Below, piece by piece: positions 11,306 to 21,838 of a stretch of 64,000 bases of DNA. A model generated the notes under the pieces. The model had not been told where the DNA came from and did not search any database. It saw only the letters and a program-made list of their open reading frames with translations. Positions within the stretch are counted from its first letter, which is position 1; every line of letters begins with the position of its first letter. A program made the translations under genes and the position numbers. The stretch comes from Diploptera punctata (lineage: Eukaryota > Arthropoda > Insecta > Blattodea > Blaberidae), in contig JASPKZ010003432.1 in NCBI GenBank assembly GCA_030220185.1, positions 2,096,501 to 2,160,500 of the forward strand. Reading direction: 5' to 3'.

Positions 11306-11930
11306 CATTATGATCAGAGGTGTAAAAAAACTGATTCAATTTCTTGATAAATTATTGTAAATCAGGGTAACTTTGACCGTGGGAGGTTACTTGAACACAA
11401 AATAGTGATTTAGGTCATTCCTGGTACTGGTTTATTGAAATATTCAAAATAGTCCTTAGTTCATCCACAAGGTAGTAGCCCTCTGCAGACTCTGGCGCAC
11501 TCCATGTAGTTCTACGAACTGCTGCTACAGTTTAGTGGAGGTTATGTTATATATAACACATTTACTGTTTTTCTTCTTTGCCCAAAGTGCCGCCCTTGCC
11601 CTGAAGGGATCTTATGGCTTCATTTTTATTTTTATCTGTATTTGTATTTTAGAGAATTTTGCAGGATTGAAAAATATTTTGTAATAACCTTTGGATTTGT
11701 GGGTAGGAGAGTAAGGTTTAATCATTTAGTGGTTGGCTATTTCTATAATATAGATCCACAATTCTCAAATGCTGAACTGTCAGAAGTTCAAAAATCTCTT
11801 AATTTCAATACTGTGTGCATTACATAAATTTAAGTAGAATTCAAGAAATAGGGATCAAGTTTTTAAGAAGTGTGCTTGGAAAAACCAGAAGAAATGAAAT
11901 ACAGAACACTAAAGAAGGAGGAATTTTGAA
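11306..11930. other. No gene recognised
   Basis: AT-rich sequence with one 61-codon open frame at 11642-11827 that shows no motif and no splice context. I see nothing else. Confidence 0.45.
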
Positions 11931-12310
11931 TTGAACTTTTATAGGAAAAAATCACTATGAGGTTTAATTTAAAATTTAAATTAATATGTTTTATATTTAA
12001 TTTTAGGAAGTGATATTTTGAGGTTATTTTAATTAAATTATTTTCAGTCTGTTCATCTTACCTCAATATTAATGTTGATTTGTTCTTGGACATGTTTCAA
12101 AACAATTCTGTTTTATCGTCAGCTTGTCCAGACGATAAAACATAATTGTTTTGAAACATGTCCAACAAATCAGCATTAATATTGAGGTAAGATGATGAGA
12201 CTGAAAATAATTTAATATGTTTTATACCTAATAGAATTTAGATTAATTTTTAATTAGAAGACTAGATATGAGGTGAGGTATAAAACATTTTAATTTAAAT
12301 CAGAAATTTT
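11931..12310. repeat. PLE terminal module with a second PLE foldback inserted
   Basis: An outer module (CACTATGAGGTTTAATTT at 11952, then AATTAGAAGACTAGATATGA and GAGGTGAGG at 12251-12280) is split by an inner palindrome at about 12000-12225. The inner arms share ACCTCAATATTAATGTTGAT, and nearly the same inner palindrome occurs at 24600-24825 inside a hAT element. Confidence 0.75.
12089..12122 (-). ncRNA. Hammerhead-ribozyme-like motif
   Basis: The minus strand reads CTGACGA, one T, AAAACA, a 4-nt loop, TGTTTT, GAAAC, AT, GTC. CTGACGA fits the CUGANGA core, AAAACA/TGTTTT is a 6-bp stem II, GAAA fits the second core strand, and AC/GT would be a minimal 2-bp stem III with C as cleavage base. 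The single T after the first core strand is not in the textbook consensus. The mirrored plus-strand copy has CAGACGA and so has lost one core base. Confidence 0.55.
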
Positions 12311-12605
12311 GAAGTTGGTCAAAATACAAGATAAAATGGAGGATAGTAGAATAAGATGGTTTGGTCAATTTAAAAGAATGAAGGGTATCAAGACAAGTAC
12401 TGGATTTTAGATCAGGGGGAAAGAGACCAGAGGTCAGATGAGATATAGATGGAAAGATCAAGTTAACAATATAAAAAAAAGGGGGTTGAATGAATGGAAA
12501 TGATGAAAGAGTCGACGTGAAATAACCAAGTTAGATGGAGGTCTTTTGCCCAAAACTTAACCCCTGGAACAGGACATGAGACTAGATAAAGAAGAAGAAT
12601 ATTTA
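12300..12605 (+). pseudogene. LINE 3' end
   Basis: Plus-strand frames read DSRIRWFGQFKRMKGIKTST and then GKRPEGR, separated by stops and frameshifts. The R-I-R-W-F-G-x-x-x-R-M...G-K-R-P-x-G-R layout is the C-terminal tail of insect non-LTR retrotransposons. It ends in a GAA-rich tail (AAAGAAGAAGAA) at about 12588-12600. Confidence 0.75.
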
Positions 12606-12609
12606 GAGA

Positions 12610-13285
12610 TCTATGGTACACATTTTGTTCATAAATTATGTGAAGAAAATTAAAATTTTATGTTAAGGTTGAGAATCATTGCTTTATTGTAACCAACATG
12701 AAACAACAAGTCATTGCATTCAATCATCTTCTGAAATGATTTTTAACTAGAATGTTACATGAAGTGTGTTATAGCTTCCTTCCTTGTACTTAGTGTAAAT
12801 AAAATGGCAAATTTTTCTTTTTACTAAACTTACGGCATATTAAACTTTTATAGGGATATGTTATGGCATATATTTTTCAAGTGCTCTACAAGCTATCATG
12901 CTCGTCTCTGTTAAAAAATTCAAATTTCTTTGTGGTTTTCCACCCTCATTGTTATATCTTTTGGGAGGAAAGAAACTCTAGGTCCCATGACATAGATTTA
13001 CAAATGAATCTTGATACTAACGATATGAGATGTTAAAAGGACATCATTGTATAAAATACTTAATATAAGGGGTTGATATTCAAAAGTCTCCATTGAACAT
13101 GACTTTTTTTTTTTCACATTAATGAAATTATAATCTGATAGACAATTTTTTTATTCAATCAATTTTGCTCAGAGGCCTCCAATATTAGGCTGGTGATTTG
13201 TACTTGTTAAAAAAGAATTCACAGGGTTTCATGTTTTCCTTTCTCATTATAATCCATCATTATCGTAATATTAAACAATTACATG
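12610..13285. other. No gene recognised
   Basis: AT-rich sequence between two LINE tails; no repeat family or coding signal recognised. Confidence 0.45.
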
Positions 13286-13289
13286 CATA

Positions 13290-13565
13290 AACAGATATAA
13301 TGAGAACAGTTAAGTCTCATAGACTGTGATGGGCAGGACATGTGCCACAAATGGGGAATGAAAAACATGCATGGAAGGTTCTTGTAGGAAAACCGGAGAG
13401 AAACACCCAGTTAATACACCAAGAATGAGGTGGGAGATTTGAGGGAAGTAGATAATACAGGGGATGATTGGAAAACATTGGCTCAGGATAGGGATGTATG
13501 GAGAGCTTATGTATGCATGGCCATGAACCTACAGGTTTGATAGTGCCAGTGAGTTAGTTATTTAC
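13290..13565 (+). pseudogene. LINE 3' end, inverted relative of 55.6 kb copy
   Basis: The frame starts R-T-V-K-S-H-R-L and continues to W-A-G-H-V and L-V-G-K-P-E (GGACATGTGCC, CTTGTAGGAAAACCGGAG). It ends TGATAGTGCCAGTGAGTTAG. The same 3' terminus is seen at 61130-61150 (+), 48250 (+) and, reversed, at 55675-55690. Stops break the frame. Confidence 0.8.
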
Positions 13566-13569
13566 GTTA

Positions 13570-14055
13570 CATAAACATTTATACTTACACTCATCTTAAT
13601 GTGAACTCTTTCCACTACACAATACATATACACGTCACCCTATGTTGTTTCAACATTTGTGTGTAGAAAATAGATAACATTGTCTACTATCTCCAGAACT
13701 CAAAGCATAAGAATCTTATTGGGTTGACATTAAAAAAAAAGTTTTTTTAGTCCTTTTCCTTCATATTTTTCTTCTCATCTCTTTTGAAAATTGAGTCCCT
13801 GACAAGAATCTAACAATTGCAAACTCTCTCCCTCTCACACATTATTTCTCTCACTTATTTCTTGTTTTAGAGTCCTTCCTGTATTGCATTTTCTATCAGC
13901 TCTAGATCTCATTCCTGTTTATTATTTTTTTTTTTTTTGATTGCGGATGAGCCCATGTAGTACTACACAAAGTACTTAGATGCATTTCCTTTGAGCCCAG
14001 ATTTCTTTCATTCTCTTGCTATGAGCTTGTTTTCTATCATCTGTCCAAGTTGTTC
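13570..14055. other. No gene recognised
   Basis: AT- and T-rich sequence with a poly-T run at about 13926-13940. Nothing identifiable. Confidence 0.45.
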
Positions 14056-14118
14056 CATTAATTAAATAAAAATAAAACGTAGTTTTATTTGATTTTCATA
14101 TTTATTATATAATTCAGT

Positions 14119-14151
14119 GACAGCTGTTTCGGTACACTGTACCTTCTTCAG
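14119..14151 (-). ncRNA. Hammerhead-ribozyme-like motif at PLE 3' end
   Basis: The minus strand reads CTGAAGA, A, GGTAC, AGT, GTACC, GAAAC, AGCT, GTC. This gives a perfect 5-bp stem II, an intact GAAA strand, a 2-bp AC/GT stem III with a 4-nt loop and a canonical GTC cleavage triplet. Stem I is weak, with only two clear pairs. One extra base follows CTGAAGA, as in the other copies. It lies downstream of the PLE endonuclease, where PLE hammerheads are known. Confidence 0.6.
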
Positions 14152-14282
14152 ACATGTTAACAAACAATGAATTGTGTTCCAACTGATCTAAGCAACAATA
14201 CAACAATATTTATTTAAATTTTTTAATTTAACATTCAAATTAATGTTAATATTATTCGTTTTTGAACACCTTAATGATGGAC

Positions 14283-14375
14283 AAATTATATTTGAAAAGA
14301 AAAATATATGCCTAGACTGGGGTTTGAACCCAGGACCTTTGACTTTCTATGTCAATGCTCTTCCATCTCAGAATT
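14283..14375 (-). mobile_element. tRNA-like SINE head inserted in the PLE
   Basis: The minus strand carries a tRNA-like A/B-box unit with CCTGGGTTCAAACCCCAGTC and the CTAGGCATATATTTTTCTTT tail start. Closely similar heads are at 54290 and 55950. Confidence 0.7.
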
Positions 14376-14919
14376 AAGTTGAGAATTTAACAGTTTGTTA
14401 CTAGTTTTCAATTTATTAATTTCTACAGCCTCTAAAAGATCTAACTTCTTACCCTTATCACAAACATGTAAAATTTCAAAATTTGGATCGAAACAATGAT
14501 TAGATTGGAATAGGTGGTTAGCATATATTGAATATTCTAAATTTCTGTTATATGCTCTCATGTGTTCCTTTATCCGAGAGGTCTACCAGTTTGTCCTATA
14601 TAGACATTGTCACATGTGCCACACTTCAATTTATATACATACCTGATAATTTTTCTTTTTTTATTTTGGTTTTATTGTTTATAAAATGTTGTAACGTTTT
14701 ATTAGTTTTAAATGCCACATTGATGTTCAACTTTTTGAAGTGTTTAGATATTTTATTTGAAAGTGGGCCTATGTATGACATTACGACATATTTCTTTATG
14801 TTTTCTTTGGGTAAAGGAAAAAACTTTGTTAATTGCTTTTTTGTAATGAACTTTCTTAATTAAATATTCTATAATTTTAGGGTCGTAGTTATTATTAATA
14901 GCTAGTTGTTTAATAATAT

Positions 14920-15189
14920 GGTTGGTTGGTTGGTATCTAATGTCGAGCACTTGATAATGAAATCATTCGCTCTCTTGCACTCCAATATTTAGCAGGAAGG
15001 CTGGTCTCTTCTACAAAAGTTGGACAACGGAGGAGATGGTTTCTTTCCATATCTTCATTTAAATTGCAAAAAGGGCATTTAGGTGAATCTGTTATGCCAA
15101 ATCTGTGTAGGTGTTTATTCAGGCAGTCATGTCCCGTTAGCAGTCTGAATGTTGCTACTGCAGATTTTCTTTGTAATGTAGTAATGTCA
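14920..15189 (-). pseudogene. LINE 3' fragment inserted into the PLE (14-bp TSD)
   Basis: The minus strand encodes LLTGHDCLNKHLHRFGI, then a C-P-F-C...H-L-L-R-C-P cysteine/histidine cluster and a short tail, the usual end of RNase-H-bearing insect LINEs. It is flanked by perfect copies of TTGTTTAATAATAT (14906-14919 and 15190-15203), and removing it rejoins the PLE frame (IIKQ to LAINNN). It is a 5'-truncated insertion. Confidence 0.9.
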
Positions 15190-15364
15190 TTGTTTAATAA
15201 TATTCAATTCATTATTATATTCCAAGGGTGAAAGAGGGATATTTAAAAGTCTATGAATGTAACTATTAAAGGCTGCCATCTTATGAGTATATGGGTGAAG
15301 AGAAGAACTATAGATAGTGGTATCAGTATGAGATGGCTTGTGAAAGATACCAAACTCAAACTTA

Positions 15365-15822
15365 TTATCAATGTGTTGTATTGACTATTTAACTCATGCC
15401 CCAAATGGGAGTTAATGACCAATCACATTTCAATGATTTCTGTTTTACAACCAATCAGAGTCGTGTTTCACCAAATATTTATCAGTGTTATTACCATATT
15501 AAAGAAAGCTCCTCCTTACAATATTGCGTTCCTTTGGCAATAAATAGTATGATCTGGTTGCAGTGATAAACAAAAGAAGCAGTAGAAGCGTACCTATAGT
15601 TTCTCATTTGTTTTCAAACATCGCCGTTTACATTAAATATATAAATATTTTAAAATAACTATAGTTAAATAATGATTTGTGAGTAAACAGCTTAATTTTA
15701 TTCGTTAAATAGTCCTAACAAATGCCACTCTTGATTTCCAAATTCTCTAGATAAATTCACTCCTCACTTCGTGAGTCGTGAATTTATCGATAATTTGGAA
15801 ATCACTCGTGGCATTACTTATG
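15365..15822. mobile_element. MITE-like insertion with a terminal hairpin
   Basis: It interrupts the PLE frame between FLDYL and the thumb. Its right part (15719-15815) is a hairpin: AATGCCACTCTTGATTTCC / GGAAATCACTCGTGGCATT and GATAAATTCAC / GTGAATTTATC around a short loop. No coding sequence was found. The left boundary is approximate. Confidence 0.55.
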
Positions 15823-16324
15823 ATAATCCAAGAAATTTATACTATTATTTGTTTCTAATTCCATTTTGAAATTAATACTTCTGTGAATGTTATTAATAAA
15901 ATTTAAAAAGGAATTCAATTGTCTTTTGGTGCTATGACATCATCTACATAACGATACCAAAATAGAACATTTCTAGCTAATACATTCTTATGTATGGTTT
16001 GTTCTAAGTCATCCATAAAAATCTCTGCCAAAAGAGGGCTCAACGGATCACCCATAATCAAACCATCTTTAGCTATGTACAATTTGTTATTAAATTCAAA
16101 ATAATTTTGATGTAAGCATGTTTTAAGAGTGTGTAATATTTCTTCAACTACAAAACCATTCACTTTATTGTTAGTAACATTCTATTAATAATCTCTATTA
16201 CATCAATAGTAGGTATACTGGGAAACAGATTCTTTACATCAAAAGAAACTAAAATTAAGTTATTAGGCAAATCAATGTTCTTTATATTGTCAATTAATTC
16301 AATAGAGTTTTTGTACTGTAAATT

Positions 16325-17234
16325 TCCAGTTTTTTTCTTCGGTTTGTCCTCTTGGTCAACTTGCCACTTATTCACCTTAATTCTAAATATATCTCTGTTT
16401 GGGATACCTTCTTTAGTAATTCCTGCCAATTTTAAGTCCTTTTTGACTTCAAGCAATCTACTTCATTCCGATCCACTGGAGCTTTGAATTCTGGTTTCAT
16501 AGAATTCCATTAATCTGTTTTGTAAGCCTATTTGAGTTCATTCGTTTAATATGGCCATAAAATTTTAACCTTCGTTTTCTAATATCACTATGAATGTCTG
16601 TATATATTTTTATTTCCTTTTTACTTTCTGAGTCTAAATGCTTCACCCTATGACTTGTGGACCTAAAACTTTCTTTATAATTTTCCATTATTTTTTCATT
16701 ATATTTTTCGGGAAGCTTTTTTTTTTCGTTCAAAATTAATGTTTCCTTCTTTTCTTCCTGCCTCCTAGAGGCACTCTGGTTTAATTTACAGTGTTATAGT
16801 GTCGTAATTTTGTATATAAAGATATGCATTTTTTATTGTAAGTATCGTGAGTAAGCCAAAATGCTGTTTCCATTTTTTGGCATCTACTTTTATTGGCTTT
16901 AGTTTCAATTCCATTTTCCTGAATTATTTTACCAAGGTATTTAAATTGTGAAACTCGTTTAATTTTTCCGTATTTGGTTTCCAGGTATTTTGGTGCTTGT
17001 TTATTGCATGGTAAAAGGGCAACCGCTGAAAAGTGGAAAGACCCTCAATCGGTTTATTGCATGAAATATATTCTTTTTTTCAAAAGAAATCTGCAGACCA
17101 ACTTTCTCTGCGATGTCATTTAATAATTCAATCTGTTTTTGTGCTGTTACAACGTCACGGGTTAAGATTGCTAGATCATCAGCATATGCTAGGCAATCAC
17201 TCTTCAGTTTTCCATTGGTTGATTACATTTAACA

Positions 17235-17235
<1 letters not shown>
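16325..17235 (-). pseudogene. LINE reverse transcriptase C-terminal part
   Basis: Minus-strand frames give SDCLAYADDLAILTRDVVT (RT catalytic Y-A-D-D) at 17210-17155, then SQFKYLGKIIQENGIE and RRRLKFYGHIKRM, then VKKDLKLAGIT with NRDIFRIKVNKW near the end. This is the order of insect non-LTR retrotransposon RT and tail. Frameshifts occur, including a 53-nt disruption at 16999-17063. The element is cut off at about 16325 where PLE sequence begins. Confidence 0.8.
16999..17063. repeat. 41-bp insert between 12-bp direct repeats
   Basis: GTTTATTGCATG occurs at 16999-17010 and 17052-17063, bracketing 41 bp absent from the expected LINE frame. The net 53 bp shifts the RT reading frame. Confidence 0.8.
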
Positions 17236-17291
<56 letters not shown>

Positions 17292-17585
17292 ATCTATTCT
17301 TCATCATCACTATTTTTATCTCCTTGTAACTGAGTATTAAATTCCAAACAGTAGTCTCCATCGATTTTGGTCTTCCCAGATTTATTCCTTTTCTCTTTGT
17401 TTCCATTGCAACCTTTGTAGAACTTGGTCCACCCATCTACATTGTGATCTGCCTCTGAATCTTTCACCCTCCATTTTCATGTCTGATGCCTGTCTTGGTA
17501 TTATCTCTTTCTCCATTCTTCTAAAGAGTCTGTATAATTTGATTGTCTTCATTTGATCTTGTAGACTGCCTTTCTTCATTGTAAT
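17236..17585 (-). pseudogene. LINE 3' end with (AAT)n tail
   Basis: Minus strand: GRSQCRWVDQVLQRLQW at about 17440-17390, then further tail and about 18 copies of AAT (17236-17291 on the plus strand as TTA). The simple-repeat tail marks the 3' end of this element, which is separate from the RT fragment that follows. Confidence 0.7.
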
Positions 17586-17837
17586 TTTTATCTCCTTTTC
17601 TTTCTTTTTTAATAGTTTTCAAAAATTTTATTCAATTGCCTAAATTATTTTGTCCATGTCCAAGTCTCATTATTATATTTTAAAATAGGCATGATATGCA
17701 GTGGAAAATTTCAACTTTTGTCAAACTTATAAAATTGAAATTGGGAGGGAATATTAAGAGAATAAATGTCCTTACTTATAGCATTGAACCATGGACTTTA
17801 CATAAATATGATCTATCTATAATGGCATAGCCCAATA

Positions 17838-18200
17838 TTGTCTCACCTTTGTTAGGAGTTACTAGACCAAGTTAATTTTTAGTTACCTTATTTGCCCATG
17901 GATGTCAAGAATGGCATGCAGTTAACATACTGACTCAATGAAACATCTAGCAGGTAACTAAGGTATTACTAGGATGTTGAGATTAGTAAATTTTGCTTAG
18001 AGGCCTTTTTATTCAGGCTTAAGAATCTTTTATTAGCCTGAAAATCCTAAGGCTCGGGACTCACGACTTAAAATCCCTCCCGAAGGACTTGCTCCTTGGA
18101 TTTTTACATCCTAAAAACATCCATTGACCCAGCCAGGTTTGAACCCATGACCTTTGGGACCAGAGGCAAAGAGCATTACCACTAGTCCACTGCAGTTGAT
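17838..18200 (-). mobile_element. SINE family C, near full length
   Basis: On the plus strand it runs TTTGTTAGGAGTTACTAGAC ... CTAGCAGGTAACTAAGGTAT ... GAGGCCTTTTTATTCAGGC ... AGGACTTGCTCCTTGGATTT ... GCCAGGTTTGAACCCATGAC ... TACCACTAGTCCACTGCAG. The tRNA-like head is at the right end. Copies: 44815-45500 (interrupted) and 52735-53045 (truncated). Confidence 0.8.
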
Positions 18201-18281
18201 ACAGAAGCATGATGAGAGAATGATAACTGCTAGAGAGATGAGATTTATGCATCAAATTACAGGCTTCACTAATGAATATGT

Positions 18282-18322
18282 GTGTGAGTGTGTGTGTGTG
18301 TGTGTGTAAATATATATATACA
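18282..18322. repeat. (GT)n/(AT)n microsatellite
   Basis: Alternating GT then AT dinucleotides just left of the Tigger-like element. Confidence 0.9.
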
Positions 18323-18330
18323 CACAAACA

Positions 18331-19545
18331 GTAAAACTTGTTTAATCCGGAACGTGAATAATGCAGAAATCTGTCCAACGTAAACAAATTTATTGGTCCC
18401 AGCAAAAAATAGTAATATTACATGTATTTATCTTGCATAAAATGGAATCTGTCCAATGCGGAAGGATATTTCTACACAATTATGAAAAAAAATTGTGGAA
18501 GGATATATATATATATATTAACCATCAACAGTTTTTTAACTGAAGGCAGGTGCCAAGACTGCTTTTACAAATAGTGATTCAAACCAAATGGTAAAGTAAA
18601 AGTAAAGTGATCCCACAACAGACCCGGAGGCCCTTGGGGTAGTAGGAGGTTAAGGCTCCCACTTTTACCAGACAATCGGCACTTTATGTCAGCCGGGTTG
18701 TCAGCCCTGCGTGACGGCCGCCTTTACCCCCAGAACAAGCGTCTGGTACTCATTTCCGTTAGAGGCTGAGTCGACCCCAGGGCCATAGTGCCGCCAGTGG
18801 GTTTGGGTCAGTTTAAAAATCCTGACCCCAACGGGACTTGAACCCTTGACCCTCCGGCTTGTAGCTCAGTGCCTTAACCACTACGCTACCAAATGGACAA
18901 ATAAATATCAAAACAAAACAAACCTAATTGTCATTGACCCTAAAGTTCATTGTTAATAGCTGTTGTCATATTTCGCATGCCGATATGTACTTTGATAAAT
19001 ACCTCCATTGCATCACCACGATCGGTACATTATTGTTTCAACTTTTCATTGTAATTATTTTGATTGAATAACACGTGTCTCTTGTGCTCCAAAGTCAAGC
19101 TCTAGCTCTTGTTAAATCCCTAAGGGAATAACAATTTCAAGGAATCTTCATGTTGGCTGGACAGTTTTAAAAGACGACACAATGTAGTGTGGAATGAAAT
19201 TTGCAGGAAATCAAATAATGTGGACGGAAGTGTAGTTAGTGAGTGAAAACCGAAACTGTATACTTGAATTTCAGGATACGCACTAAGAGACATTTTTAAC
19301 GCTGACAAAATAGGACTGTTTTTTCGCGTGTTACCATTGAAGTTGCTCATAAATACTGTACTTCACTTTTCAATGGCAGCAGAACTACAATTAACCCAAG
19401 GTACATAAAAAGACATACGGTACTCTATAATCTAAGATTATTAATGAGTTTTAGTTTTTTTTTATAATGCATAATTTTGTCCAATGTGGGAAAAAAAAAA
19501 TTGGTACCATGTGATTTCGCTTTGAGCAAGTTTTATTGTATATAT
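18331..19545 (+). mobile_element. Tigger/pogo-type DNA transposon, internally deleted
   Basis: The left end CAGTAAAACTTGTTTAATCC matches, inverted, the right end GAGCAAGTTTTATTG, which fits pogo-type terminal repeats. The plus strand at about 19140-19345 reads CWLDSFKRRHNV and YALRDIFNADKIGLFFRVLP. In Tigger-type transposases these are the end of the DNA-binding region and the start of the DDE domain (I-F-N-A-D-E-T-G-L, first Asp present, E changed to K here). The rest of the transposase is missing. A family B SINE sits at 18587-18888. Confidence 0.8.
18587..18888 (-). mobile_element. SINE family B with 8-bp flanking repeat
   Basis: The minus strand has a tRNA-like head at the right end (GGTTAAGGCACTGAGCTAC, GGTTCAAGTCCC) and a GC-richer body (CTAACGGAAATGAGTACCAG as written reversed). 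CCAAATGG flanks it at 18579-18586 and 18889-18896. Copies are at 34925-35165 and 52195-52440. Confidence 0.8.
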
Positions 19546-19574
19546 ATGTTAAATCTTTTAAATGTGAAACCAGT

Positions 19575-19800
19575 TTTTAAATTACAGTCATTACAAGAAA
19601 AATTAGTAGAAACATCTTAACAGAATGACTAGAATAAGGATCTCTGTAGAGCCTTCACATAGTATCAACCACATGGCAAGAGATATTGGTTTGTCCAAGG
19701 AAGAGAGATTTCAAGAATACCAGTATTTTATTTAGACCATGAAAGTTCATGGACTAATATATGGAGGGATGATGATGATGAACTCATGATAATAATATGT
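19575..19800 (+). pseudogene. Possible LINE tail
   Basis: GGAAGAGAGATTTCAAGAAT, then ATATATGGAGGGATGATGAT with a (GAT)n end, resembles the closing part of other LINE tails here. No conserved motif is clear. Confidence 0.35.
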
Positions 19801-19849
19801 TCATGCTAGGAAAAAGTTTTTATTAAGAAACCAAGAGGGCAGTGCACTG

Positions 19850-20672
19850 TGTGAGAACCAGAGGAATGTAACTCCATTTTAGTGATTTTACAGGAGAGAA
19901 GAAAGAAAATGTTTAAAATTATTTTAAAAAATTTCAATAGCTTTATCTAATAATAATTTCAATAATGTAGTAATAAAGCTTTTTCTACACTATGTCCTCT
20001 GTCTTAACCGAATGGTTTAAATCCTAGTGCTTTGGTTCAGAGTTAAGGCACGGTTTGAGTTCTCATTGGGGAAGAAATTTTGGCCAGTATGGGGACTGTT
20101 TCCCACCCAGCATCATGAGGAATTTGGGTAGCTACGATAATTAATACAAAGAGGAAAATTTATGCCTTACTGTAATGTGAATAGTATTCACTATGAAGAG
20201 TACACAGGGTTTTAAAGTGAGAAAGATTCATGTCTGTCCACAGAGGCCTGGGTAGATTAAAGGAAGAGTGCCAGTGAGCAAAGCTAAAGGTCCTCAGTTC
20301 AAATCCTAGTTCGATCATAAATGTTTCTCTTTCGTTTTATTAACTATTGCTTGCAGATGGCAAGCCTGAGTACATTCATTTCAGTATTACATCAGCTAAA
20401 ATAAGCAGCAGTTCTAGGTTGAGAAAAAGCTATAATGGCTGAGGGACCCAACATGCCGACCACATATCACCCCTATACTGGCTATATGATTGTCCATCTC
20501 TGTGATTAACATATGTGGATGTGAGGCCAAGGGCCTTGTAGGTATTTTGTGCAATGTTTTGGAGTTTTACTACACTATTGAAATTTTAAAAAAATCCTAA
20601 ATACTTTTTATTTCTTCTCTCCTGTAAAATCAGTAAAATGGAATTGTGTTCCTCTGGTTCTCACACAACAAA
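19850..20672. mobile_element. Terminal-inverted-repeat element carrying a SINE
   Basis: About 65-bp inverted ends: GTGTGAGAACCAGAGGAATG ... GATTTTACAGGAGAGAAG on the left, and CTTCTCTCCTGTAAAATCAG ... TCCTCTGGTTCTCACAC on the right. The interior is mostly a family D SINE (20005-20575, itself containing a short tRNA-like insertion near 20290). Without it, only a short non-coding MITE remains. Confidence 0.75.
20005..20575 (+). mobile_element. SINE family D with a second tRNA-like insertion
   Basis: Family D motifs (TTTGGTTCAGAGTTAAGGCA, GTATGGGGACTG, GCATCATGAGGAATTTG, GGTAGCTACGATAA) are split. Continuation (GGTTGAGAAAAAGCTATAAT, GGCTGAGGGACC) occurs only after about 20415. Between them is another tRNA-like unit with AGTTCAAATCCTAGTTC at 20297. 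Confidence 0.65.
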
Positions 20673-20679
20673 TTGATGG

Positions 20680-21325
20680 ATTCTATAAAGAAAGATAGTT
20701 ATAAATAGAAGAGCTCTATCAAAAAAATCAATAACCATGAATTCTGCCAAGACAATTTTAATGTGTTGAAATGAATGCAATATTACTGTTATTTAAATAA
20801 TCTTCACCAACTTAACTCAGTAAGTAGGCGTACTGCTACGTACTAGGCATCATTTACCACTCAAATGAACTTAGATGTATGATAGTTTTCCTTCTCAAAC
20901 AAATGTCGTACAACTTGTTCCTTACATGGGAGGTCTTCAATTATTAAAAAAGGTATGGACATGTTATTCAGATGTTGTCAATATTGGCAACCTTTTTATA
21001 GCAAAATATATTGTGACACATTGTTGTGCTGGCTTTGTTTGAAAGTTTGCAGGCTGCTTATTGATATATAACATTAAGAAACTTCCATTTGTAGAAGTCT
21101 CATTTTGTAAATAATCATCTTCCTGAAAGTTTATGACCGCCATTAGTTTTGACTATGGCTGACTGTTTCCCAAACCACTACTGCTATATAAAATAGGCAT
21201 AGAAGGTTCTGGAAAACTCACATTTGTCGCATAATCCTGGAACAGACACAATATTAAATACTTATAAAAAATATGCTCCTGGTTAAACTAATAGGAAAGA
21301 TATTGAAGGTACAAATATAGTGAGT
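20680..21325. other. No gene recognised
   Basis: Unique-looking AT-rich sequence within the presumed Crtc intron. No coding or repeat signal identified. Confidence 0.45.
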
Positions 21326-21329
21326 TATT

Positions 21330-21650
21330 TTATTCTCAGAATTGATAAGTATCACAATGAGATAATTTATCAAGAGACCTGAATTGGTAATCTATACCTC
21401 ACCTCATATTTTGAATTCTCAATTGGGACATGTTTCAGAGAACATCTCCACCATTATCAATCAGAAACTGATTGGAGTCAGTGTCAGAGCAAAATATGAG
21501 GTTAGTTGCAGCTTACCAATTGAATTTGTTGATGGACAGAGATACATAGAACTTACAACATTGGAGGGCAGATATGGCTGGAGATATCTCTGTAATAGTC
21601 AGTCCAATTGATTGGAAATGACTTAAGCAAGAAGAAGACAAAATTGCAAA
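21330..21650. repeat. PLE foldback joined to a short LINE tail
   Basis: ACCTCACCTCATATTTTG (21398) and CAAAATATGAGGTTAG (21490) are the inverted PLE ends. Between them lie GACATGTTTCAGAGAACATC and its degenerate mirror. From 21505 a plus-strand LINE-tail-like segment follows (ATAGAACTTACAACATTGG, AGATATGGCTGG). Confidence 0.55.
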
Positions 21651-21838
21651 ATAAGCAGAGAATTAAGAAAACTAAGTCTAAATTGTTGATGATTATGGCT
21701 TATAATTTATGTATTATTTATTGTTTCATACTCTTCTTTTTCCAATGAAAACGTTTGATCATTTGATAAATTCTTTAACTACAATTTTTAATCTGTTATC
21801 ATACATTTTTGTATGTAATTTTTAATATTTTTTTACAG

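Larger units (their letters stand above)
14060..16330 (-). pseudogene. Penelope-like retroelement with three nested insertions
   Basis: On the minus strand the element reads in order: RT palm with SFDVKNLFPSIPT and GLIMGDPLSPLLAEIFMDDL, then YRYVDDVI (the catalytic Y-x-D-D equivalent) at about 15930-16290; FLDYL-type sequence to 15825; RT thumb with FHKPSHTDTTIYSSSLHPYT at 15360-15205; linker and GIY-YIG endonuclease (CGTCDNVYIGQT) at 14938-14352; and a hammerhead-like motif at 14119-14151. PLEs encode RT plus GIY-YIG endonuclease, so the order fits. A MITE (15365-15822), a LINE fragment (14920-15189) and a SINE (14283-14375) interrupt it, and frames are shifted, so it is dead. At its 5' side it abuts a LINE tail at about 16325. 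Confidence 0.88.

Noticed and set aside
17033..17436. Poly-Leu or poly-Asn frames
   Set aside because: Translations of the (ATT)n tail of a LINE.
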